Source: Agarilytica rhodophyticola
Lineage (GTDB): Bacteria > Pseudomonadota > Gammaproteobacteria > Pseudomonadales > Cellvibrionaceae
Direction of reading: 5' to 3'
DNA length: 64,000 nucleotides
NCBI RefSeq assembly: GCF_002157225.2
Contig: NZ_CP020038.1
Location: 2,441,001 to 2,505,000 of the forward strand
The notes below the pieces were generated by a model. That model saw nothing but the letters and a program-made list of their open reading frames with translations, had not been told where the DNA came from and did no database searches. Position numbers and translations under genes: made by a program. Positions 57,083 to 64,000 of this stretch are shown here, piece after piece (the first letter of the stretch is position 1; every line of letters begins with the position of its first letter).

Positions 57083-58228
57083 GTGCGTGTTGTTTTACTA
57101 CTGTTATTTGCTGTATTTATTAGTTCTTGTTCATCGAATAAAGAAAAAGACGAAGAATCAAAAGTTGCTAAACTTGTAAAGTTTGATAAAACCGTCAAAA
57201 TGAAGCGCCTATGGAGTGCGGGCACGGGATCTGGCAAAGGCCGCAAATATTTGCGTCTTGTGCCCTCTATAGACAAAGGTGTTATCTACACCTCAGACCC
57301 CAAAGGGCAAGTGTTTGCGTTCGATGTTGAGACTGGCAAAAGGCAGTGGAAAAGCAAGACAAAATATAAAGTATCAGGCGCGATTGGCGCCGGTTTTAAT
57401 CGCGTATTTTTTGGCACTATTGATGGACGTGTCGTAACACTAGACGCTGCCAATGGTGAAAAACTATGGGAAGCTAAGACCAGCAGTGAGATACTCGCTC
57501 CTCCTGCTACTAACGGCTCTATCGTGGTTGCCCAGACTATTGATGCACGTGTTTTTGCTTTTGATGCAAAAACTGGTGAGCAAGTCTGGTCTTATGATCA
57601 TTTAGCGCCAGTATTAAGTTTGCGTGGTACCTCTAGCCCTGTGATCACAGCTACGCAGGTTATCTGCGCCTTTGATAACGGGCAGATTGTGAGTTTCTCT
57701 GCCGTGGATGGCTCTCGCACCTGGGAAGCACGTGTTAGTCAGCCTAAAGGTAAAACAGACTTAGAACGTATCGTCGATGTGGACGGCACACCGAAAGAAT
57801 CCAGCGGTATCATCTTCGCAGGTAGCTACCAAGGTAATCTCATTGCACTTACTCGCGCACAGGGCAAGCCAATTTGGCGCAAGGCCCTATCTACCTATCA
57901 AAACCTTTCAGTCGCTAATGGTAAAGTTTTTGTCAGTACCGATCGCTCTAGAGTAATTGCGTTTAATTCTGCCAATGGCGATGTGCTGTGGCAAAACGAA
58001 CAGTTGTTAAACCGTCAGATTAATGCACCGGCAGCCGTGGGTGACTATGTGGTAGTGGTGGACGAGGAAGATTATCTACATGTGCTTTCTCAGGACGATG
58101 GTAGCTTTGCTTACCGCTTTAAACCTAAAGGAGACGGTTTCCATTCGCCTATGTTGTCCTATAAAGATAAACTGTACCTTCTAAGTGACGACGGTAAGCT
58201 ATCGTCTTATGAAATTGCGCCGCTTTAA
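57083..58228 (+). CDS. bamB: Outer-membrane assembly lipoprotein BamB
   Basis: The 381-residue product has a lipoprotein signal ([12 protein letters not shown], Cys16) and an eight-bladed PQQ-type beta-propeller with repeated motifs such as [32 protein letters not shown] and [16 protein letters not shown]. BamB supports BamA in outer-membrane protein insertion. The GTG start two bases after yfgM suggests coupling. der follows 17 bases later. Confidence 0.96.
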   Translation: MRVVLLLLFAVFISSCSSNKEKDEESKVAKLVKFDKTVKMKRLWSAGTGSGKGRKYLRLVPSIDKGVIYTSDPKGQVFAFDVETGKRQWKSKTKYKVSGAIGAGFNRVFFGTIDGRVVTLDAANGEKLWEAKTSSEILAPPATNGSIVVAQTIDARVFAFDAKTGEQVWSYDHLAPVLSLRGTSSPVITATQVICAFDNGQIVSFSAVDGSRTWEARVSQPKGKTDLERIVDVDGTPKESSGIIFAGSYQGNLIALTRAQGKPIWRKALSTYQNLSVANGKVFVSTDRSRVIAFNSANGDVLWQNEQLLNRQINAPAAVGDYVVVVDEEDYLHVLSQDDGSFAYRFKPKGDGFHSPMLSYKDKLYLLSDDGKLSSYEIAPL

Positions 58229-58245
58229 GGATAGTCGAAAACCTC

Positions 58246-59634
58246 ATGTTGCCAACAATTGCTCTGGTGGGCCGCCCTAATGTAGGTAAATCCACCCTTT
58301 TTAATAGACTTACTGGCACTCGCGAAGCGCTAGTGGCTAACTATGCGGGTTTAACCCGCGATCGAAAATATGGCGAAGCGAGTATCTCCGGTAAGAGATG
58401 TATCCTAGTGGATACCGGTGGTATTAGTGGTGAGGATGAAGGGATTGATGCAGCCATGGCTGAGCAATCCAAGCAAGCCATTATTGAAGCGGATATTGTA
58501 CTGTTTATGGTCGACTGCCGAGATGGATTAGTGCTTGCCGACCAACAGATTGCCGATTTCCTGCGCAGTCAGAATAAAGTTACTTATCTCGTTGCAAATA
58601 AAATTGATGGTTTAGACCACGAATTAAGTATCGCGCCTTTTTACGAGCTGGGTTTGGGAGAGGTCTACTCCATCGCTGCTGCTCATGGGCGCGGTGTAAA
58701 AAGCTTGATGGAAAAAGTCCTCGATGAAGTACCCGAGGAGGATAGTGAGGATGCTGAATCACCCCTCGGTATTAAAATGGCGATTATCGGCCGCCCCAAT
58801 GTGGGGAAATCGACACTGGTTAATCGCATGCTTGGTGAGGATAGAGTTGTTGTCTATGATCAACCGGGCACAACTCGCGATAGTATTTATATACAATACG
58901 AGCGCAATGAGAAACCTTATACTTTGATCGATACTGCCGGAGTTAGGCGACGCAAAAACGTCTCTCTCACGGTTGAAAAATTTTCAATTATTAAAACCCT
59001 GCAAGCTATCTCCGATGCTAATGTTGTTATTTTGGTGGTGGATGCAAAAGAGGGGATCGTTGATCAAGATCTTCATATTATGGGACATGCTATTGATGCA
59101 GGACGCGCCTTAGTTATCGCTTTAAATAAATGGGATGGCCTGGAAGAAGATCATAAAACCTATGTTAAAAATGAATTGCAACGAAGGTTACGTTTTGTAG
59201 ATTTTGCCGATTTGCATTTTATCTCTGCCTTGCACGGAACGGGTGTTGGGCACCTTTATAAGTCTGTAGAGAAGGCATTTAGTTCAGCTACCGAAAAATT
59301 CTCGTCCAATCACCTTACTAAAATACTGGAAGATGCGGTCAGCACTCACCAGCCGCCACTGGTGCGAGGACGTCGAATAAAGTTGCGCTACGCCCATGCT
59401 GGCGGCCACAATCCGCCAATTATTGTAATCCATGGTAATCAAACCAAGGATGTGCCACAGCATTATACTAAGTATCTCGAAAAAACCTTTCGACGTGTGC
59501 TAAAGATGCATGGTACTCCGATCCGTATCGAGTATAAGAGCGGTGACAACCCTTTCTCCGATCGTAAGAATAAATTAACAGAAAGGCAGATCAATAAAAA
59601 ACGCCGTCTTATGCGTCATAGTAAAAAAAAGTAG
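58246..59634 (+). CDS. der: Ribosome-assembly GTPase Der
   Basis: The 462-residue product has two tandem GTPase domains, each with a [10 protein letters not shown]-loop (near residues 8 and 182). DTGG and DTAG G3 motifs and NKID and NKWD G4 motifs are also present. A C-terminal KH-like domain carries [25 protein letters not shown]. Der is required for 50S subunit maturation. It closes the conserved gene series in the usual position. Confidence 0.98.
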   Translation: MLPTIALVGRPNVGKSTLFNRLTGTREALVANYAGLTRDRKYGEASISGKRCILVDTGGISGEDEGIDAAMAEQSKQAIIEADIVLFMVDCRDGLVLADQQIADFLRSQNKVTYLVANKIDGLDHELSIAPFYELGLGEVYSIAAAHGRGVKSLMEKVLDEVPEEDSEDAESPLGIKMAIIGRPNVGKSTLVNRMLGEDRVVVYDQPGTTRDSIYIQYERNEKPYTLIDTAGVRRRKNVSLTVEKFSIIKTLQAISDANVVILVVDAKEGIVDQDLHIMGHAIDAGRALVIALNKWDGLEEDHKTYVKNELQRRLRFVDFADLHFISALHGTGVGHLYKSVEKAFSSATEKFSSNHLTKILEDAVSTHQPPLVRGRRIKLRYAHAGGHNPPIIVIHGNQTKDVPQHYTKYLEKTFRRVLKMHGTPIRIEYKSGDNPFSDRKNKLTERQINKKRRLMRHSKKK

Positions 59635-59654
59635 TGTAAGAAAAAGCGGCCCAG

Positions 59655-60107
59655 TCATATTCTCTCATCTTTCGGGGACTCCATCACCACATGAGTAATG
59701 ATTGTGCTCACTTGTGGTATGGCCCCCAGAATATCTGTATGAAACAGTTTAAATGATGCAATATCACTGGTTTCAATTCTTAGAAGATATTCAAAAGCTC
59801 CAGTAACATTGTGGCACTCCTTGACTTCATGAGCGAGTTTAATAGATTTTTCAAAGGCCCGTTGGGACTCCATGGAGTGCTCTCTTAACCCCACACCCAC
59901 ATAGGCAATAAAACCACTGCCCATCATTTTGCTATCCAGGATGGCCCTGTAACCCCGTATATGTCCGCTATTTTCCAGGTCTTGCACTCTGCGTAAGCAG
60001 GCGGAGGGTGATAGCCCTATTTTTTCGGCCAGCTCTGTATTGGGGATACGACCATTATATTTAAGCTCTCGCAATATTAATTCGTTATACCTATCAATCT
60101 TAGTCAT
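59655..60107 (-). CDS. Lrp/AsnC-family transcriptional regulator
   Basis: The 150-residue product has an N-terminal helix-turn-helix (IDRYNELILRELKYNGRIPN, then LAEKIGLSPSACLRRVQDLE). A RAM ligand-binding domain follows (about 65-145), with CHNVTGAFEYLLRIE. Lrp-type proteins sense amino acids. It is divergent from a LysE-family exporter with a palindrome between them, so it probably induces that exporter when its amino acid accumulates. Confidence 0.94.
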   Translation of the reverse strand: MTKIDRYNELILRELKYNGRIPNTELAEKIGLSPSACLRRVQDLENSGHIRGYRAILDSKMMGSGFIAYVGVGLREHSMESQRAFEKSIKLAHEVKECHNVTGAFEYLLRIETSDIASFKLFHTDILGAIPQVSTIITHVVMESPKDERI

Positions 60108-60154
60108 TTATTGTTGTCTTCTAGGTTATTGCTACTCTATTCGCTTAAATATTG

Positions 60155-60170
60155 TAGCTTTATTAAGCTA
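60155..60170. promoter_or_regulatory. Candidate Lrp-type operator
   Basis: The 16-base perfect palindrome TAGCTT-TATT-AAGCTA lies midway between the divergent Lrp and LysE genes. It fits the A+T-centred symmetrical sites used by Lrp/AsnC proteins. Assignment rests on position and symmetry. Confidence 0.45.
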
Positions 60171-60224
60171 AAATTGCATAATAATTATCGTAAAAAGACA
60201 ATGGTATTCTGAGATATATAGATT

Positions 60225-60818
60225 ATGGACTACAACATACTTACTGCGCTTACGGCTTTTGCCTTTGTATCTTCAATCACACCTGGCCCTAATAATGTGA
60301 TGTTGATGAATTCAGGCGCAAACTTTGGTTTTAAATTGACAATACCCCACATGCTGGGCGTGGCTCTCGGTTTTGTTGTTATGGTTATTTTAGTCGGTTT
60401 GGGCATTATGCAAGTATTCGATGCCTTTCCCATCGCCCATCAAATATTAAAAGTATTGAGTATTGTTTATCTACTTTATTTGGCTTACAAGATAGCTCTT
60501 TCCAACAGTTTTTCAGAGGAAAAATCGAGCAAAGTAAAGCCTCTTACTTTTATGCAAGCTGCTTTATTTCAATGGGTGAACCCGAAAGCCTGGACTATGG
60601 CACTCACAGCCATCAGTCTTTATGCCCCGACACACAGTTTTTTCGCAGTATTACTTGTCGCTTTAGTGTTTGGCTTCGTGAATTTACCTTGTGTCAGCTC
60701 ATGGACTGTTTTGGGCCAAAAAATGCAACGCTTTTTAACGGACAGTACACGTCTTAGAATTTTTAATATCTCTATGGCAGTGCTACTAGTGATCTCTCTT
60801 TATCCCACTTTGTTTTAG
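60225..60818 (+). CDS. LysE-family amino-acid exporter
   Basis: The 197-residue inner-membrane protein has six predicted helices. It has the family start ALTAFAFVSSITPGPNNVMLMNSGANFGF, and QAALFQWVNPKAWTMALTAISLY near residues 111-131. LysE/RhtB proteins export amino acids such as lysine, threonine or homoserine lactone; the substrate cannot be read from the sequence. The divergent Lrp-type gene is its likely regulator. Confidence 0.93.
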   Translation: MDYNILTALTAFAFVSSITPGPNNVMLMNSGANFGFKLTIPHMLGVALGFVVMVILVGLGIMQVFDAFPIAHQILKVLSIVYLLYLAYKIALSNSFSEEKSSKVKPLTFMQAALFQWVNPKAWTMALTAISLYAPTHSFFAVLLVALVFGFVNLPCVSSWTVLGQKMQRFLTDSTRLRIFNISMAVLLVISLYPTLF

Positions 60819-61031
60819 TGAATATTAACGCATAAATAGTTCTAAAGGTGAGAATAAGGTGGCGTTGCCAAAACGATGAAATAGCGCTATAGAATTAACA
60901 TGTTAAAGTTTTAAGAAAGGAGCAAGTTTTTACTAAAACAACAATATGTAATAAATAACACCGTTGTCATAGTACTGTAACATCTAAATAAAAGAATAGG
61001 GCGTCAGCAACAGAACCTTGAGCCCTATTTG

Positions 61032-61982
61032 ATGAGTCTTACCGACATTCTAATGATTCTTGGCTTTGCGTTAGCCGCTTATTCCATTATTGCCAACGAT
61101 TCTATCCAAACTCTAGGTACCTTTATTGCGTCTAATACCCATCGCCCCTGGTGGGTTTTATGGGCTTTTGCAGCATTTGTACTTGTATCTGTGGTCGGGG
61201 TTGGCTGGTATCTAAACGGTGGTGATCCTGCTTATGGGCGACTAGAAAAATTCCCTTGGCCAGAAAATGGTATTCAGTGGTTTCATGTTTTGCCGCCATT
61301 GGTAATTCTAGTGCTTACCCGCTTTGGTGTTCCAGTTAGTACCACCTTCTTAGTCTTAGTGGTGTTTAATCCATCTAATCTTGGCTCAATGTTGATTAAA
61401 TCTGTGTCGGGCTATGTGGTGGCTTTTATCGTTGCGATTATCACTTATCGTCTTGTGATTTCTAAAACCACCGAATATTTTGACCGCACAAAAGGTGAGC
61501 CAGCAGCTTCCTACTGGGTGTGGCTGCAATGGATAGCGACTGCTTTTTTGTGGAGCCAGTGGCTTATCCAAGATTTAGCCAATATTTTCGTCTATTTACC
61601 ACGACAAATTTCTGCAGTGGAATTACTGTTTGCTGTGTTTTTTATTGTAATTTTACAGGGCGTAATCTTTTATCAGATGGGAGGGGCGATCCAAAAAATT
61701 GTTACTAATAAAACAGGCACCAGTGATATTCGTGCAGCCACTATTATTGATTTTATTTACGCTATTATTCTTCTGGTATTTAAAGAGTGGAGCAATATGC
61801 CAATGAGTACCACGTGGGTGTTCATCGGCTTACTGGCTGGACGTCAAATTGCCATTACCTTACATCTATACAAACCCCCTATGGTGGAGTCGAAGAAAAT
61901 TGTGTTCAATGATGTGATAAAAGCTGGTTTAGGCTTATTAATCAGTGTTGTTTTAGCTATTCTAATTCCGGTATTGAGTTAG
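61032..61982 (+). CDS. PiT-like inner-membrane permease
   Basis: The 316-residue product has about eight to nine hydrophobic helices arranged as an inverted repeat. The first half contains IIANDSIQTLGTFI near residue 20 and GVPVSTTFLVLVVF near 100. The second half contains MPMSTTWVFIGLLAGRQIAI near 255. These resemble the GANDxxNAxGT and PVSTTH motifs of PiT inorganic phosphate transporters but are not exact, so the substrate is uncertain. The ATG at 61032 directly follows a TTG that opens the frame. The gene stands alone, with 213 bases of unassigned sequence before it. Confidence 0.75.
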   Translation: MSLTDILMILGFALAAYSIIANDSIQTLGTFIASNTHRPWWVLWAFAAFVLVSVVGVGWYLNGGDPAYGRLEKFPWPENGIQWFHVLPPLVILVLTRFGVPVSTTFLVLVVFNPSNLGSMLIKSVSGYVVAFIVAIITYRLVISKTTEYFDRTKGEPAASYWVWLQWIATAFLWSQWLIQDLANIFVYLPRQISAVELLFAVFFIVILQGVIFYQMGGAIQKIVTNKTGTSDIRAATIIDFIYAIILLVFKEWSNMPMSTTWVFIGLLAGRQIAITLHLYKPPMVESKKIVFNDVIKAGLGLLISVVLAILIPVLS

Positions 61983-62056
61983 TAGACACTAATAGCACAT
62001 AAACTACACTGATATAATCTAGCGCAGTAAAAGTTGGGATCTAGCTGCCAGGGTAT

Positions 62057-62386
62057 TTATCCTCCAGCACGCTTCGCATCATAGCCTTGTTCTTTTAAGT
62101 AGCTGAGAATTTTGTCACGCTGGTCACCCTGAATCTCTATCTTGCCGTCTTTTGCTGTGCCACCTGTACCGCATACTTGCTTTAATTTCTTCGCCATGGT
62201 TTTCAGTTCATCGGCGTTCATATCAAACCCGGAGATGGTTGTGACACCTTTGCCATTTCTGCCTTTTGTTTCACGCCCGACTCTTATGATGCCGTCAGAG
62301 CTTACGCTTTGGTTTGTCTCAGTGGTTTTTGTTGGTTTTATGCGCCCTTTATCTGTGGAGTACACCAACCTGCTATTTTTATTCAT
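62057..62386 (-). CDS. yciH: SUI1/eIF1-like protein YciH
   Basis: The 109-residue product has a basic disordered N-terminus and a SUI1 domain at about residues 35-105 (VRVGRETKGRNGKGVTTISG, LKQVCGTGGTAKDGKIEIQG). YciH-type proteins resemble eIF1 and may discriminate initiation sites on the ribosome under stress. The gene is divergent from the channel gene. Confidence 0.94.
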   Translation of the reverse strand: MNKNSRLVYSTDKGRIKPTKTTETNQSVSSDGIIRVGRETKGRNGKGVTTISGFDMNADELKTMAKKLKQVCGTGGTAKDGKIEIQGDQRDKILSYLKEQGYDAKRAGG

Positions 62387-62452
62387 AAGTAAGTAGTGGT
62401 ATTGTCGCGTTTATTTTTTACTATCAAATTTTAACTGTCAAAATTACAAATC

Positions 62453-63265
62453 ATGAGTAATATCGAGCTGAAAGAGAAATTTTATACCGTCATTTTTGGT
62501 ACTGATACACCTGCAGGGAAGCGCTTCGATATTGCCCTGATTATCGCTATTATATTGAGTGTGCTAACACTTATGGCAGAGAGCGTAAGTGATCTTACGG
62601 ATAATTACTACATCTATATCCGTACCCTGGAGTGGATTCTCACCATACTCTTTACCGTTGAATATATACTGCGCATCTATTGCTCGCCTAACCCGCGACA
62701 TTATATCACTAGTTTTTATGGCATTATCGACTTGATATCGATCCTGCCTACCTATGTAAGTCTACTGGTGCCAGGTGTTAACTTCCTGTTGGTTATTCGT
62801 ATCATGCGTTTTTTACGTATTTTTCGGGTGCTCAAGTTAGTCCGCTACCTGACCGAGGCTAATACTTTAGTACGTTCTATGGCTCATGCACGTCGAAAGA
62901 TATCAGTTTTCTTCTTATCGGTGCTGGTGTTGGCGACGATATTTGGCGCCTTGATGTACATGGTGGAAGGGCCTGAAAATGGTTTTAGCAGTATTCCTAC
63001 GAGTATTTATTGGACTATCGTCACCATTACTACAGTGGGGTATGGTGACATTACACCGCAGACGCCGTTAGGACAGTTTATTGCCGCTTCGGCAATGCTT
63101 ATGGGCTATTCAATATTGGCTGTGCCAACGGGTATTTTTACTGCTGAGCTAGCGCATGAAATAAGCCGTGAACGACTAAACATTATTTGCCCTAATTGTT
63201 CAGCGGTAGGCCACGATCACGATGCGCAATATTGCAAAATGTGTGGCAGTAAGCTTAAGCCTTAA
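62453..63265 (+). CDS. Voltage-gated potassium channel, Kch/Kv type, with zinc ribbon
   Basis: The 270-residue product has six transmembrane helices. S4 carries a periodic Arg/Lys pattern (RIMRFLRIFRVLKLVR, about residues 116-131), and the pore loop has the selectivity filter TVGYGD (194-199). The cytoplasmic C-terminus has a zinc-ribbon-like CPNCS ... CKMCG (Cys246, 249, 261, 264). It should form tetrameric potassium channels in the inner membrane. The zinc ribbon could bind metal or help tetramer assembly. The gene stands alone. Confidence 0.92.
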   Translation: MSNIELKEKFYTVIFGTDTPAGKRFDIALIIAIILSVLTLMAESVSDLTDNYYIYIRTLEWILTILFTVEYILRIYCSPNPRHYITSFYGIIDLISILPTYVSLLVPGVNFLLVIRIMRFLRIFRVLKLVRYLTEANTLVRSMAHARRKISVFFLSVLVLATIFGALMYMVEGPENGFSSIPTSIYWTIVTITTVGYGDITPQTPLGQFIAASAMLMGYSILAVPTGIFTAELAHEISRERLNIICPNCSAVGHDHDAQYCKMCGSKLKP

Positions 63266-63270
63266 AATTT

Positions 63271-63295
63271 TAGCCCAGTGATTCACACGCTGGGC
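63271..63295 (-). terminator. Hairpin at the end of the metallophosphoesterase gene
   Basis: AGCCCAG (63271-63277) pairs perfectly with CTGGGCT (63289-63295) and on the minus strand is followed by AAAATTTTAA. It overlaps the last codons of the minus-strand gene and lies 6 bases after the channel gene stop, so it may end both transcripts. Confidence 0.55.
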
Positions 63296-64000
63296 TGATC
63301 TTCATTAGCAGTGCTTTGTGCTGCTTGTGCGGGTATCTTTTGGGGCTGCGATTTTTTACGCATTTTGTTTTTCATCAATGTGGAGTGTTCCAGCCAGTAG
63401 ATAAGTTTAAAATTACCGTCATGGTCTTCCACTAGTGCGGTACAGGATTCAACCCAATCCCCAGTGTTGAAGTAATCAATATCGTGAATTTTTTTTGCCG
63501 CAGCTTGATGAATATGGCCGCAAACGACACCGTCGAATCCTTGTTTTTTAGCGCCTAGAGATACCGCACACTCGTAGTCATGGATATATTGTTTGGCACG
63601 CTTAATGTGAGTTTTCAAAAATGCTGCAAATGACCAATAGCCCAAGCCTGCTTTGACACGAATTCTATTAAAGGCGCGGTTCAAGAGCATTAATACTTCA
63701 TAGCCCACATCGCCAATATATTTCAGCAGTGCCGTACAGCGCGTCACACCTTCAAATTGATCACCGTGAATTACCAGATAGCGTTTTCCTGTAGCACTCA
63801 CATGGGTTGTACGATTAACAAGATGAATATTATCAAAGTCTGTATTGGCATAACGGCGCAGAAACTCGTCGTGATTGCCCGTTATGTAATATACCGGAAT
63901 CCCTGTTTTTGATAGCTTGAGAATATGGCGGATAACACGATTAAAACTCTTGTGCCAATAAACACCTGATTTCATTCTCCAGCCGTCGAAAATATCACCA
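63283..64000 (-). CDS. UDP-2,3-diacylglucosamine diphosphatase-like metallophosphoesterase (5' end beyond window)
   Basis: The reading frame stays open to the window edge with GDIFDGWRM in frame, so the gene is cut at its 5' end. What remains shows the metallophosphoesterase motifs GDxxD, TGNHDEFLRR and CGHIHQAAAKKI, and YLVIHGDQFEGV. The protein is of the LpxH-like subgroup with a long helical insertion, often called UDP-2,3-diacylglucosamine diphosphatase-like. The C-terminal tail is basic and then Gln/Ala-rich. True LpxH activity is uncertain, because several paralogues share these motifs. Confidence 0.85.
   Translation of the reverse strand, partial: GDIFDGWRMKSGVYWHKSFNRVIRHILKLSKTGIPVYYITGNHDEFLRRYANTDFDNIHLVNRTTHVSATGKRYLVIHGDQFEGVTRCTALLKYIGDVGYEVLMLLNRAFNRIRVKAGLGYWSFAAFLKTHIKRAKQYIHDYECAVSLGAKKQGFDGVVCGHIHQAAAKKIHDIDYFNTGDWVESCTALVEDHDGNFKLIYWLEHSTLMKNKMRKKSQPQKIPAQAAQSTANEDQPSV

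Overview
The window reads as chromosome of a free-living or host-associated marine-type gammaproteobacterium. The gene order suhB-trmJ-iscR ... ndk-rlmN-pilW-rodZ-ispG-hisS-yfgM-bamB-der, the queA-tgt-secD-secF block and many secreted lipoproteins with Pro/Thr linkers fit the Cellvibrionales/Oceanospirillales area. I cannot fix the genus from sequence alone.

Positions 1-22,250 are an accessory, visibly A+T-rich region with long non-coding stretches. It holds a secreted HNH nuclease, a small exported protein, a CBS-pair protein, a MerR regulator divergent from a thiopurine/selenium-type methyltransferase, and a giant protein of about 1,750 residues with an N-terminal OTU cysteine-protease fold. 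It also holds a LysR-glaH-lhgO glutarate-oxidation module and several secreted proteins: a lipoprotein with a damaged metalloprotease site, a subtilase with a PKD domain, and small exported proteins of unknown function. A tRNA-Leu(CAA) flanked by clusters of short hairpins marks the boundary with core genome.

Positions 22,647-27,825 encode queuosine synthesis (queA, tgt) and the Sec motor subunits SecD and SecF, with no yajC between tgt and secD. Next come two tandem paralogous soluble PAS hybrid histidine kinases (28.3-32.9 kb), then a 1,272-residue lipoprotein carrying Calx-beta, Ig-like and 18 LRR-like repeats.

Positions 37,052-59,634 follow the classical gammaproteobacterial order around the isc locus, but the isc core is replaced. 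After iscR and a tail-less IscS come sufB, sufC, sufD, sufS, sufA, sufT and sufE, with no iscU, hscBA or fdx. Two exported proteins, a small glycine-zipper protein and a flavodoxin-fold protein are inserted before ndk, and then the canonical series runs to der. The last 4 kb hold an Lrp/LysE divergent pair, a PiT-like permease, a SUI1/YciH protein, a Kch-like potassium channel and a metallophosphoesterase cut by the window end.

The most unusual item is the OTU-domain giant protein at 5.5-10.8 kb. It has a duplicated helical module, beta-rich segments and four WxxxE motifs, and looks like a secreted effector. The glycine-zipper protein at 48.8 kb has a similar Ser/Asn/Gln-rich N-terminus. No secretion apparatus is visible in the window.
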